Source: Paramecium octaurelia (taxonomy: Eukaryota > Ciliophora > Oligohymenophorea > Peniculida > Parameciidae). Taken from it: DNA of 64,000 nucleotides. Location: positions 248,001 to 312,000 of the forward strand of contig CAJJDP010000123.1 in assembly GCA_905182995.1 (NCBI GenBank), in the 5' to 3' direction. Under the pieces are notes generated by a model, which saw only the letters and a list, made by a program, of their open reading frames with translations, searched no databases and was not told where the DNA came from. Below are positions 24,009 through 36,646 of this stretch, piece after piece (the stretch's first letter is position 1; every line of letters begins with the position of its first letter). The position numbers and the translations under genes are program-made.

Positions 24009-25203
24009 ATGCAAAACCAACTTCAATAGTTCCTCACTATTCTAGCCTCAAGAGAAGAAGTTATCTTTATGATTCGAATCTTAACTCACTAAACTCTTGA
24101 AGATGGAAGAAATCTCAGGGAATATCAATATGAAATCATGAGAGGAGAGAGGAAAAGAGAAGAACTAGAAAATTAAGTGTATGAAAAGTGTTTTATAGGG
24201 TTTGATAGTTATGCGGCTATAGATGAATCTACAGATAGAAAAGTATTCCTTCCCAAAGTAGTGTAGAAGTTTAACAAAATACTAACCTACTATTCCAATA
24301 AAACAAAGGTAATCTACATTCAATTTATAAGATCTACTTCCCTAAATAAGGATAATAAATCGGATAGGAGAACATGAGTTAGCCAAATCTAAGGAATGTC
24401 ATAATGCGCATGTAACATGAGAGCTTAGTTACCATCCTTAAATACTTAACAAACTAGTAGAAAATGAGAATGAAGCTAGAACTCAATCGGGCATAGTATA
24501 TGGAAAAGTAATATATAAAAGGCTATGCATTATTCTAGAGAAGAGAGGTGCAATCGTAATGAGAAGTTCTTTTCCGAACCTCTGCTCACGGGAAACTTTG
24601 GTATGAATTACATCAACAAATTGCATCAGAAGTATTATTTCTTTGCATCATAACGCAATTGGAAGAATGTTTATGATGTTCTCATTTTGGATGACAATAC
24701 AAAATAGTTGTATTTATAAGGAGCAGGTTAATATGGATATTTATGTAGGTTTTAAGAGTGTCATTGGCAGCATCAATAAATAAAAGAAGACTACTGATGC
24801 CCCTTAGGTTTATATTCCCATAGAAACAACTCAAGAAATCATTACTACTAGATATGAGAAGTTGCTCAAGGATCTCATGGATATGAATTACCATGTTTCA
24901 AAATCTATCATGAAATACAATGAATCGCATCAACGCAGAAAAAAGAATAAGGAGTCACAAAATAGGATCAAAATAACTACAACCAGACACTCATAATAGG
25001 TTCAGATGCTTAATTTAAGTGACTTTGGTAAATTTTCTGCTCCATCATCCAGATATAGTAGAACACGACAAATCAAAACACAGTTGTCATGCATGCAGTC
25101 TCCATCTGAACCTCACTTTAGATAACATGAGTTTCTTTTAAGTTTACGCCAACCTGTTAATTCAGGTCGTCTGATTAATAAATACATTAATTAAAATTCA
25201 TGA
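24009..25203 (+). CDS. Hypothetical helical protein, 372 residues
   Basis: Four exons; introns 24309-24331 (23 nt), 24508-24538 (31 nt) and 24727-24748 (22 nt, GTTAAT start). N-terminal 170 residues helical and charged, middle segment with an aromatic-rich patch (YYFFASQRNWKNVYDVLIL), C-terminus basic and Ser/Gln-rich. No domain recognised. The stop TGA (25201-25203) shares bases with the ATG of the next gene. A frame that stays open past this stop first suggested a nonsense change, but it is explained by the downstream gene starting there. Confidence 0.7.
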
Positions 25204-26158
25204 AATACTTTAAGGAAGCTTCATTCTCAATAAAATAAAAATTTGGTTACGCTCCGGAAGAATAAGCTATCAAACTCTTTGATCAAGCATATCATTACGA
25301 GAGCTCGATTCTCCCCATCAATCTTCTTGATCAGATAGCTGAATTGAGTTTTCAAATGTATATATAATTGAAATTATTTTTAGCGATCATTATCCTAAAA
25401 TAATCAATTAAATAGTTCTGTAATTATCTACTACCGGAATCACTCCCAACGTTATTCTTAAAGTACCATATCTCTCCATTAATTTAATTAGACACTTATT
25501 ATTACAGATTATCTATTGAAATATGGATGTTCCGGTATTATTGATGATTTGAAGGTTAGAATATACATGTTTAGAAATTATCAAGAATTTAAAGTAGAAT
25601 TCTAAGATCCTATTTATATAACATGTAACATTTTGTACTATTTAAAAAGTACGGCAAAAGGCTGGAAACATTGCTAATTAGTTAACTAATAGAAAGCTTT
25701 TGTATAAGGAGAAAGAAATAGCTAAGTAAATGAAGCTTAAGATATAAATCAATAAGCAAAAAACCTAATCATTAAGTCATTAAGATTATAAATAGACAAC
25801 CACCACTCTTGATGATATTCTGGAAAATTATATTTTTAAATACATGGATAAATTTAATGACAAATTAGAAGGATGGGGAGATCAAATAAACGACAAATTA
25901 GATCAAATAATTGATAATATCACAATAAATGCTGCTTATGAAAGAGATGAAAATGGGTATTACTTTCCAGAATCTTGCATGGAGGAAATCACCATTACTA
26001 ATAAACCGAATAAGAGTTAAGAATAGCCATAGAATGATCAATAAAATAAAAATCATCAGAAGAAAGATTTATGTAATTATCATTTAAATAATGTAGTGGA
26101 TTTTGAAAACGATAATATTTAGTAATAACAGAAGTAAGAGATTAATTTACTTGATTGA
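25200..26158 (+). CDS. ENTH-domain (epsin-like) trafficking adaptor
   Basis: 292 residues, introns 25358-25383, 25463-25491 and 25625-25649. Residues 1-150 read as an ENTH helical bundle: ILKTLIITDYLLKYGCSGII corresponds to the epsin motif ..LTLLDYLIKTGSERV, and ITLRQKAGNIANQL to VREKAKQLVALL. ENTH domains bind PtdInsP2 and curve membranes during clathrin-coated vesicle formation. The C-terminal half is Q/N-rich and unstructured with LLD at the very end (EINLLD), close to a clathrin box. The start ATG at 25200 overlaps the upstream TGA by two bases; no other in-frame ATG lies nearby. Confidence 0.75.
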
Positions 26159-26755
26159 TTATACTATTCAGTAATTTTATAAAATGAATGATTTCTATTG
26201 ATGTTGTTGAGTAGATTCGCAACACTAAACAAACATTTTAATAAATAATTTAATTATATTAATAAATTCTACAATTCTTGTTGTTGCAAATCTAAAGTTA
26301 TTTGTTTAAAAGGATTTTCAATGAAAGGTGAAATAAGAATAAACTTCGATTGCGTATTAAAATAACTATTTGCCGAAGCAATATATTCATACTGATAATT
26401 GTATAAGTTGTGAGCAATTAAAAAGAGCGTATCATTTTAATTAATTATATTTAATTATTTTATATTCAAATATTATAAAATGATTTGATAATTGAATCAA
26501 TTTTTCCTTTTGAGTCACAACTTAGAGATCGTTTTCTTATTTTAGAATATTGAAATGAATAATCAGTGATGCTTCGTTTCTTAAATCTTTAGGCAATAAC
26601 TAAAATATGAAGCAAATGATGTCCTGAGATGGTTTTATTGGTCGCTTGGGAATCAGATGTTTGTAACCATTTGAAATTATTTGATTAAAGTTTCTTATTC
26701 ATATAATGTCATTTATAATATATATGATTTAAAGTATGTAAATTTATATGTTAAT
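26159..26755. other. Intergenic between convergent genes, no gene seen
   Basis: 597 bp AT-rich spacer without recognisable features. Confidence 0.5.
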
Positions 26756-27211
26756 TCAAATAAAACTTGATACTTGAGTCTTATCTGCATTTTAGACATT
26801 CTTCCAATTATAGAATTCTAGAGAAAGTTCTAGAATTTGAGTATAGAATCGATAGAACTTATTAGCAATGTCTTCAACTAGTAACTCTTCTCGAATTAAC
26901 TCTTCAATCTCGAATGCTATTTTTTCCATATGCTCCACAACAATTCCAATTGTAATTTCAGGGATAGTAGTACTTTTTGATTTACTCAAAATGTTTTGAA
27001 TCTGTTTCTTTAATTCTAGGATTTTATGTGTTCTTTCGCAGTGAACTAACTTATTCAATTTTTTTTCGACCTTCACCCACAATTATAATATCTTGGCCTA
27101 GAGATCAGGCAAAGTTGTGGGTTTTGGATTGTAATTCTCGTTTTCAACTTTGATAAGACGAATGAGAGATTTAGGTTGTTTTGTTATTGGTTTTGTTATA
27201 CAAAGACCCAT
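26756..27211 (-). CDS. Small N-acylated helical protein, 151 residues
   Basis: Single exon. The start MGLCITKP has Gly2 for N-myristoylation and Cys4 for palmitoylation, a dual-anchor signal for membranes. The remainder is predominantly alpha-helical (VEKKLNKLVHCERTHKILEL, EELIREELLVEDIANKFYRF). No family recognised. Two other small proteins in the window carry the same MGxC start (40042 and 55452). Confidence 0.75.
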
Positions 27212-27348
27212 AATATTTAGATATTTAAATAATATTACATAATCATTCTTTAATGAGTGACTTTTATTACGAGAAATTAAATCTTTTTATGTATGTTTTA
27301 ATTATTAGATTAAAAATATTCTTCATACAAAATTAATGATAAATATGA

Positions 27349-29244
27349 TCATTGAGCTTTTTGCACTAAAACTGTTGAATTATGCTAAAGTTGAAATCCA
27401 AATTTATCAATCAGGCCTTTATAATCAAACAGTTTGCTTCCATTGAATTCCTTAAAAATAAACTATCCTAAGCACTCCTTCTATCTCTCCTCCAATTATA
27501 CATTACTATTTTATAAAGCAGCCTTGAATTCATTTTCATCGCATAACTCACAATTTTGAGTGTTTGTTCTTCTCAATAAGATGCCCTTGATTTATTCAAC
27601 AATTAATTATCTAAATTTCCAAATTTATTAGGCAATAGAATTAATAATTTGCTAAAACTGTTCCTCACTCATCAATGTGTATTTCCCGATGACATTCTTG
27701 AGTACACTCTTAATTATGCATACGTTATTGACTTAAAAAGGAGTAAAATCAACAAATTATTGTGAATTGTCCTCAATCAAATAACGAGCCAATAATAATG
27801 CTTACTTCTTATCTTAAATATTAAAGGGATGGGCCTATAATTTATCCACTAGTTCTTCAATTGTAATTTCCTACTTCTAATCGAAAAAGTTATTTAAGTC
27901 CTCCATCGCTATCTTTTCAGCCATTAATTAATATTTCAAAGATTTTCCAATATTTTCGACATCCTAAAAGTTAACTCGAGGTAATTTTTATGTTGCATAT
28001 TCAATTTCTTATAACTGCTTTTAACTCTAAACCTAAGATGTCTTTTGCTCTTCCACTACAGAATCTAGACTTCCACGATGCAGAATCACTTAAGATTTGT
28101 CTTTGATCTCATCCTCAACTATGATTTTAGAATATGACCCTACTTTAATAGAACGAATCATTTCATCTTCCGATAGTATGATGTTATTTTTGTTTACTTT
28201 TTCATCTAAAATTTCTTAGAACACTTAAGGGACTTCCTTTTTATTAGTAAGCCATGATTTCTTAGTCTAATATTAATTTTCCAATTCCTTAAATTAATGT
28301 TATTTCTAAGATACCAACATCCTCTACTTTTCTAAATCAATTTAAAATTGCATGATTAATGTCTATTAGCTAGATAATTAATAATTTAGATTCTCTATAG
28401 TTTCTTTGTATTTATTTTTCTTCTAGATTTCTTATTCATGATCCTTTTTGAATTTCACAAACTCATTTTATACCTATTCATATAACTTCCTATATTTCTC
28501 CTTCAGTGCTTAACATGTCAATAGTTCTTGTCTTAGATTCAAAATTTTTTTCTTTTGCTTTTGATGTGAATAGGTGTATTGTCTCAATTATTCTTCTAAT
28601 TGAATGGTTTGAACAGTTAATTTTTGAAATTTGTTTACGTCACTATCAGTCTTTAAAATTTCGTTGAATTATTTGCTTAAAAACTCAAACTTCAACTTGG
28701 TTACACAGAGTTCATTCTTGGAATATCAATATAGCTCAATACTTCCATATCTTATAGCCGCATATAACGAGTATTTTTTTTCAAATTATCAATTTCAGTC
28801 TATTTCTCTTGCAACAGTAACCTAGCCTACTTTAGTTTCTCAGCAAGTCTAGTGTTTTGATTGTTATTCGTAAAATCATCAGATCCATCTTGGGTGGTTC
28901 TTTTCTCAATTTGTTCTTTCTACTATCAATAATAATTTGATTACCTCATCAAGTTTTATCTAAAAACATAATTATTGGTTTAAATGCTTTAGTTGATAAT
29001 TCTCTTTTTTTAATTGCATAATTTCTTCTTTTAATTCTTCAGCATCCTTCTTAAGTGGAAATAATGCTCTGCCCGTAGCAAACTCATTGTTTGGAGAATC
29101 CTGATATTTATGTGTAAGTCTTCTCTTATAGAATTAAGATGTGGCCATATTTGTGTTGTCCTAATTCAATACTGGCAATCCGTTTGTCATAGATTAATTG
29201 AGGGAATATGGAACTCTTTAGTTTTGGCGAGAACTTCGATTCAT
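27349..29244 (-). CDS. Long coiled-coil protein, 615 residues
   Basis: Introns 28923-28944 (22 nt) and 28717-28742 (26 nt, ends CCAAG). Residues about 60-330 form near-continuous coiled coil (LKKENYQLKHLNQ; VQTIQLEEQLRQYTYSHQKQ; ELLTCQALKEKYRKLYEQ). The C-terminal 280 residues are helical and globular, with EF-hand-like acidic helices but no canonical calcium loop. Such proteins are common in ciliate basal bodies and cortex, but the location is inferred. The opposite strand holds no long frame. Head-on neighbour of the second histidine kinase (159 bp apart, same strand). Confidence 0.75.
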
Positions 29245-29403
29245 TATAAATTTATTATTTTGTAACAATTTTGATCATAACTTATGAAATCAAAAAAAAC
29301 AGATATCTAAAGGATGTTTAATCAATGATTAAGCATCCTTTCTAATTTTTAGTAATCTATTATAATAACGAAAATGAGTTATTAAATTCTAATTCAAAAT
29401 CTA

Positions 29404-32177
29404 TCAAAACTCTTCAAGTTGAGAGAACACTTCTGAAATCATTTCGGTTCTAATTGGTTTTGCAAGGAAAGCATCAAATCCTAATTTTTCACACTTCTCC
29501 TATTAAGATTCATCATCAAATCCTGACAAAGCAATCAATTTTATATTATCGATTTCATTATTATTAATCTACATAGAATTAAATTGCTTACCATCTTTCG
29601 AATTGTTTCGGCTGCTTACCATCCATTTAAAATAGGCATTTGCAAATCCATAAACACATATTTTATGTTTAAACTCTTCTGATACTGGCATAACTACATT
29701 CATAATTAAAATGTACTTTGTTTATGGCTTATTGTCCATTATAAGCTTCAATTATGTCTGCTTAAGGTATTAAATTTTATAATAGCATTTTAAAAGCCAA
29801 CACATTGAATGTTTGATCGTCCACAATTAGAATACTAAACTTCTTGCTTTGAATCAATTATTAAAGTATTTATTTGGGATCTTGCACTTCCAACGAATCT
29901 TACGATTGTAGACACTTTTAAATCTAAGATTTCTAAGTTATCGACTAAAATCGCAGAATATTCTTCTATTTCGATTGATCACTATCCTCTATTGAAGGCT
30001 CATTCATCTCGGTCTCAGCCTTATCTAAAGGTTTCGTGTATAATCTAAGATACGATGATCTGACAAATACAGATTATTAATAAGGTTTATCTTTTGCATT
30101 TGGAGACTCTTCATTCTGGAAATTGCTTAGGTGTTGAGAACTGTTCTCCTACTTAAAACAACTAACGTAATTTGTTATTTTATAAGAAGAATCTTATAAT
30201 TTAGCATAAATCTAAAATGTCATTTTGGTTCCTACATTAACTTAGCTTTACAAATCTATTGTATCTGATGGCCCCAATAAACTTACTAGTTTTTTACACA
30301 CCATTAGACCTATCCCAGTGCCATTCTTGTTTTCTATTTTTTAAGATGAGAAAGTAGCAAACAAATTGAATAATTTTGGTTTGATCGAATCAGCAATTCC
30401 ACAGCCTGTATCATCAATTGAGATTGTGTATACAAGTTTGTTGGAAGACACTGAAGATTGTTTGCCTTAAAGAGACTTTCGAATCTGAGAAATTGATTAA
30501 TTGCCATTTCCATAATTGATGTTTTTCGAGGAGTTGCTCCTCTTTATGTGTTAAGATTTATCAGTATTTAAAGATTATATAGTGATTGTTATACTACCTT
30601 TTTCAGTGAATTTCAAGGAGTTAGACAAGATATTCATGATAATCTACTTGACCCTATTTGGATCCGAATGCACTTGATACGAAGGTATATCATAATAGGT
30701 CTTAATTTCAACTCCTTTTTATTCGGCTGAAATAGCTACGGTCTCAATAACTTCATCTATCAATTCATTAATATAGAAATCGCTGATGCAGAGTCTGAGT
30801 TGATTCTTCTCTATTCTCGCATAATCCTAGATATCATAAATCATGTATAACATGAGATAAATATTTGTTCTTATAATGTTTAGAAGATATTTCTCCTATG
30901 GGTTCAAATTCTAATTACCGTCCATACTCTCCAAAATAGCCACGATTCCATTTATTGGAGTTTTGAAATCATGGAAAACAGTAGCAAGAATCATATCTTT
31001 ATTTTCACAGATTTATTTCGACTCTGATAATTGTTACTATAATGCAATCATTGACTTTTCTGTCTCTTTGTTTTGTAATATCAATACGAAAGCTTGATTC
31101 TTATTCCAAAAACAATGATTAAAGAAGAGCTTCAATTTCTTCCTCTTCAATTCACTCACACACACATTTCTTTAACTTTGACTCTAAATTAAGAATTCTT
31201 CCATTATTTTAGACTTTTTATTCGTTGGGGTCTCTTCACTTAACTACATTGAAGCTCTGCAAAACTAAAGGTATTTTGGAGTGTCAATCATTATTTCAGG
31301 ACAGTTTTAATTCTAGAATTTTTGTTGCTCTTCATTTTATTCTTCATTGTGAGCTGCACCTAATTCAAAGAACTTTTGAAACAAAGGACTCGTTGCTATA
31401 TATTAGCAATTGTCCATGATTTCTGAAAATATGGATCTGAAGCTGTTTTGAGGTTTGTATAAAAAGTCTTTGGAATTTTCGAATAGGGTTTAGAGTTTAA
31501 TTTAGTTGTCTGAAGAAAAGTGATACAAACAATCAATAAATTCATCTGAATGGCTTTAGTCGTATTTGTATTCATTTTCCAAAGCCTTCGTATGATAGAG
31601 AGATTTCCGTGAAAATTTATCTATCACCAGCAAAGGCACTGGCAAGATCTCTTTGAATAGCATCAAAAGTTCGTTTTCATCACTTTTTTCTAGGAACTAC
31701 AATTATATTGATCATCTTACCAGAAAAATAGGAGAGAATGTAAATCCTAAGTAGGATATTGGGTATTAATACTCATTGAATCTTATGATTGAATATATGA
31801 GCACTGTGAAATATATTAATTTCTAAAGTAACTTTACTTGGAGAACTTGAGTCAAAGCCAAAAGTTTCAGTATGATGAATATGAAAATTCCCTTGATGTT
31901 AGAGCACTATATATACCTTCTCCTCAGTGTCTTTTGTCATTTCAACCTCCACTATCTGGATAATCAATTAAGTTAGAGCTAAGTAATAATCTCCTGTTGA
32001 ACAAATAAACTTTTATTTGTAGTCTAACAATAGAAAAATTAAGGAAAATATGATATCCACAATAACAAATAGTCCAGAATCCAATGCATCGATCAATTAA
32101 GTAAGTCCCAAAACTAAAAATAGAATGGATGCAATCAGATTGCATATTGCGAATCTTTGCTGTAATCCAAGTTTCAT
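29404..32177 (-). CDS. Hybrid sensor histidine kinase with receiver domain (2)
   Basis: 892 residues, introns 31892-31916, 31697-31720, 29694-29716 and 29569-29591. N-terminal region with about four hydrophobic helices (ASILFLVLGLTQLIDAL, FVIVDIIFSLIFLLL), a 200-residue cytosolic linker, phosphoacceptor box VFHDFKTPINGIVAIL, HATPase motifs NILSNSLKF, DDTGCGIADS and GTGIGLMV, and a receiver with VDDQ, FMDLQMPILNGW and AKPIR. The His box reads HDFKTP in place of HELRTP, but the His is kept. The 24-nt intron 31697-31720 contains in-frame TGA. Start ATG 32175-32177 lies just after an in-frame TGA; an overlapping out-of-frame ATG at 32215-32217 was rejected. Only 30-40% of residues look shared with the first kinase, so they are not recent duplicates. 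Confidence 0.9.
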
Positions 32178-33563
32178 AGCCCAAGAATTGAAAATAATTA
32201 ATAAAATAATTTTTCATTTGTTCCTCAACTTATACACAATCAGCCGATGAAACCCAATTATAACTTGCCTTCTATAAATTATTAACTTAAACACTATTAT
32301 ATAAAAATACTCAGAAATAAATAATAAATGATGTGAATTTTGTAATTTTCTTTGCATAATTAAAATCTTCGTTGAACGCTTTTCCAGTATTAAATTAATC
32401 TACGCATACTAAATTCCTATATATCAACATCTCCATCACAAAGATCTTAATATTTGAGAGACCATCTATTCTACATAATAATTCGATTTAAGAAACCAAT
32501 TCATTTATTTCGAGACTATATTTTTAAGAAACAATTAAAATCTGAAGTATTAGAAGTAATTTAAATGTTGTTTTTGGCTTTGTATTATTTTTATCTAATT
32601 TTCTAAGTTCAAAACCATTAATTATTGATCAAAAAAATATCAAAAATCAAATTGTAAGATTTGATATGTTTAATTTAATAGTTTAAATTATAGAGAATAT
32701 TAATAATATGAAATTTTAGAATTGAGAATAAAATTTTAATATTATCAACAATTAGAATAGCATTTAATTATTTTGATAAATAATATCATTAGATAAATAT
32801 GAATGAATAATATAAATAAATATGCTTGTGTCAGAATTAGATTGATACCAAATTAGAAGGTTTTTTCATGAATTTACATTAATAATTTTTAGATAAAATA
32901 ATTAAAAGTTTTAAATATATGTATTTTTAATTAATCAATATATTTTTATTAAAAACTAATACACTGAAAAGTTACATCAAATAAAAGGTCAACTAAATCA
33001 TACATAAATGAGGATTAAGAAAGATAATGGAATAAGTACTTTTTGAAGATTGAAGCAAAACTATTAAGCTGTGATGACTTAATATAATAAGAGAGTATCG
33101 ACACATAAATATAGATGTAAAATCTGCAAAACACACTTTGATTGATGCAATGACATTGAAATTGACAGATTTTGGATTATTTAGAGTGATTCCATTCAAT
33201 ATGCGAATTTACAATAGAAATTGAAACTCCTCTGAATAATGACAAGAAGTGGATTCATAGTTGTTGTTTGTAAATTGGCAGAATTCTTAAAAGGTAGACA
33301 ATTATTTATGGAGGGAGAGGTATATTATACAAGTACGATTTATGATTTTTTCTGGTTTTTAAAAGTTGCCTTATTTCCAGTTGTCATTTCAAAATTGAAA
33401 TGCAAAGATGATACCTAGATTAAACATGAATTGGATGATCATGGTCCTTGTATAAATGAATGATGTAATTAATTAAGTTAAAGAGACCTTAGGTAAAGTA
33501 TTAGTATATCAGAATTGGTTTGATATAATTATTGATTATTGTATATCAACATAATTTTCATAA
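32178..33563. other. Long AT-rich stretch, at most a short orphan ORF
   Basis: 1.4 kb. One plus-strand frame of 75 codons (33239-33466) has coding-like composition but no homologue known to me and no flanking exons. The rest shows no open frame. Confidence 0.45.
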
Positions 33564-34684
33564 TCATTTCTCCTCTTAGACTAGTTTTAATAACATCTCT
33601 TAATAGGCTTCTGTCCAATTTTAGACATACCAGTCGTATTGGGAACTGTCTGGGTTGAAATAATCAAAGCATTCTTTTTTAGACATTTCGTATTTAGATG
33701 ATGTTTATAAGAAACAAGAATGATTGTTGTTGTGCTCGAATTTTCTATTTTTGGTTGATTATTATTGGCCTGTCAATTATAAGAAACTGGAATGGGATCT
33801 AGACTTGAGTTGTTCTTCCAAATTGATAGAACCGTGATAGATTTCAAAAGCGAAGGAATATCTAATTTTCAATTCATCATAAGCATAATCAACACAACTT
33901 CCTGGTGCTAAATAGCCAATAGCTTATGATGCAACTCCAACATCACATGAGGGACAGTACTTGCCAGATATGTCATTAAGAATGTCCATCATTTTTTCTT
34001 CATTTTGTTCAGCTAAATTATTGAGTTTATGATTTACCTGCATCTGTTGAATAAGCGTGAGGTGTAAACATTCCCAAAGTACCAGAATGCACAGTTAAGA
34101 AGATGTCTGGGTTAAATGATTTCAAAGAATCACGCACTGCTCTTGTTTCAGGTTCAGAAAATGGATTTGGTCCTGAGGTTACTTATCTGACATCATCTTG
34201 AACCTTTTCCCAATGTGCATCATAATTTCTATTTATATCAACTCCATTTTCATTCTCTCTTAAACAATACTCTCCACCTTCTACTTTCTATCTTGATAGT
34301 GGATTTGCATTAAGAATCAATCTTAATTCGAAATCATCTAGAATCTATTAGTTTTTTGGGTCGGTTTTTTCGAAGCATAAGTCGTTTAAGAAATGAATTC
34401 CTGATTCTGGACTGATCAATTCTCTTGGATGTTCACCAAACAAAATGTAAGCTTTACATATATATACCCAATTCAATACCCCTATATTTTTTGTTTTGAT
34501 TTCTATTAATGTTCACTTCCTTAATTAATGGACTATCAGAAGCATTTGATAATGACAAGAATGAGCAACTTCTACTGAGAGATTCTAATTCCTCATTCAA
34601 TTCTGCTGTTGTGTGGTACTTGCTACTGAACTTAGTTGCAAAAACCAAAGACAAGCTCAAGGTGACAATTAATGCAATTTTCAT
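33564..34684 (-). CDS. Secreted M14 zinc carboxypeptidase
   Basis: 355 residues, introns 34452-34479 (28 nt) and 34013-34037 (25 nt). Signal peptide MKIALIVTLSLSLVFA. Zinc and catalytic residues of family M14 are all visible: FGEHPRELISPESG (HxxE zinc pair), DINRNYDAHW (substrate-binding Asn-Arg), TVHSGT (third zinc His) and FAFEIYHG (general-base Glu). The protein removes C-terminal residues from peptides, here probably in the endosomal/food-vacuole lumen or outside the cell. No long activation propeptide is evident; about 65 residues separate the signal peptide from the catalytic core. The C-terminal tail has Cys/Asn-rich stretches. Confidence 0.92.
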
Positions 34685-34714
34685 AATATAATAAAAACGG
34701 AACTTAGTTTAATT

Positions 34715-35854
34715 TCAGAATTGTAATATTTTATTTGTGTGATTGAAAGGACTTCCATTAGCATATTTCATCATTATTGGAGTTGCATAGATTGTAGGAG
34801 TTGAAGTTTTCGGTTGTTCGTAAGAATGATTCGATTAATAGGCATTCAAATTATTACTTTGAGGTTGAATTCTCATACTTAATTGCTAATGATGCTATTG
34901 AGCCTGAAAATACTGACTAAAGTAATGATTACGAGGTTCAACATTAGGTGACTTATTTAGTTGCTTATAATGTTGACTATTATTGTTCCTTATAACTGGT
35001 TATTGCTTGACTCCTGGCTCACTAACCTAAGTCAAGCATCTATTTTTAGAATCGCTCTTCATTTATTTGACAATCAATTGCTCCAGCATCTATTTCGTCA
35101 TTGACTTCTACTGCTATATCAACTCAGCATTTAATTATTTTAGCCGTTTAATTTCATCTAGCAATACTTAAATTTCATCCGTGTGTTTAGTGGACTTGGT
35201 CTCCTGATTCTTTGTAATGATCTTCTTCTTATCAAAATCAAATTCAATCTCTATCTCCTCAGACCCCTGCTTCAGTAACTTATCTTATTGTTGCAATAAA
35301 ATCTGATTCAATTTCTTCTCCAACATCCAATAATTCCTTTTCCAATCATCCAAGTCCAATTCCATCTTCTTAATCATCTCGACTATTTTGGTTACTTTAT
35401 ATACAATGAAAGCCTCCTGATCACATTACAAATCAATCGCATCATCCATATCAATTTGATCCAAAATCTTCATTAAATTATTTGTCTCTATCCTCCCCTG
35501 AGTGACCTACGATTAACACAGACTCTTCTGATAAAATTCGGTCTCCTCTTGTATTACCTGAAGATCATTCTCATCACAACGCTAGTCCTCAAAAATAGAG
35601 TTATCCAAATTGCACTTCAACTAAACAATTTCTCTATTGTGAATTCGCTCCTATTCCTCATACTTCTCTTCCCACATCTACTTTCAAAAATCATAATACT
35701 TTTATTTATCCCCTTAATCCTGAAATCTCTTCCTCCAATTACAATATTGTTGTCTTTAGATGCTAAAATTAAACATCTACTTTACTTCATAATCCTGATG
35801 TTTTTAAACTGAAGTAGTAGCTGATTCACTGCCTGTTGATTAATTTACAAGCAT
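34715..35854 (-). CDS. Coiled-coil protein with an internal in-frame TGA
   Basis: 380 codons in one frame from ATG 35852-35854 to TGA 34715-34717, interrupted by a single TGA at 35684-35686 (codon 57). Reading that codon as Gln gives a seamless charged sequence before and after (KQKYYDF, then KQMWEEKYEEQERIHNRE). No intron of suitable length removes it. Either translation starts at the downstream ATG 35675-35677 (324 residues), or the codon is a sequence error or nonsense change, or it is read through. C-terminus Q/N-rich with proline. Coiled coils at MKILDQIDMDD..LDDWKRNYWMLEKK. Family not recognised. Its upstream 585 bp are duplicated further right. Confidence 0.6.
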
Positions 35855-36645
35855 TGTTATATTAAATTATAATTAATTAATTAATTAATAAATAGAAATC
35901 AATTGAAACTTCAGGCCTATCAAGTTTGAACAAGCACCATAAAATCTAATCTACAAACTATCCAATCAATAACATATTTAAGAAGTTTAAAATACTAAAA
36001 TTTTAATAAATAACTATAAATAATATCACTTAAATATGTACTCAAGAAAGATCAAAAATAAATACTAGAATAAATTGAGAAGCTCTATTAATATTATATT
36101 GTTCATACATTCACACTTAAATCCAAGAGGCATAAGCAGAAAATAGATTTAGCTTGACGACGTTAAGAATATTATTAATTTAATAGAATAAGTTAAATTT
36201 AGTTCACACTATAATTTCTGTATAAATAAGTATTGCTAGAATGAAGCATATATATAAACAAAATATATTCAATTTAATTATCAAAATAAAAAATGTTAAT
36301 CAATTCATAAATATTGGTTTAATAAAATATAGAGCGGTTCAGTAGTATTTATATTATGCATCTATTTTGTTAATTCTGCTATTCAAGACCTATACATTTC
36401 CCTATAAAATATTTTATATTTTTGTTCCCTTCAATTGGTTTTCCATTTAGGTTTACTCGTTTTCTATTTTTGTGATTTCTTGCTGTAGTCTAAATTGATC
36501 TTGATAAATTTTTTGTTAAATTTTTTTTTTTGACTATTAGGATATTTGTTATCTCTTCTCTTAGCTAAAATTCTTCAAAACTTTGATTTAAATAATGAAA
36601 ACTTATCCATATAATTGCCATTTTCATCTAATTCACTTAATTCCT
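35270..36645. repeat. Exact tandem duplication, copy 1 (1,376 bp)
   Basis: Identical to 36647-38022 at an offset of 1,377 bp, as far as base-by-base reading of sampled blocks shows. The copies are separated by one N at 36646. Contains the first 585 bp of the coiled-coil gene and its upstream non-coding DNA. Confidence 0.9.
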
Positions 36646-36646
36646 N

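Noticed and set aside
25201-25203. Premature TGA in the 24009 gene with 47 open codons after it
   Set aside because: The downstream codons belong to another frame reading: ATG at 25200 begins the ENTH protein, which joins perfectly to later exons.
32215-32217. ATG as start of the second histidine kinase
   Set aside because: That frame ends at TGA near 31,940; the frame from 32177 continues into the membrane helices and kinase.
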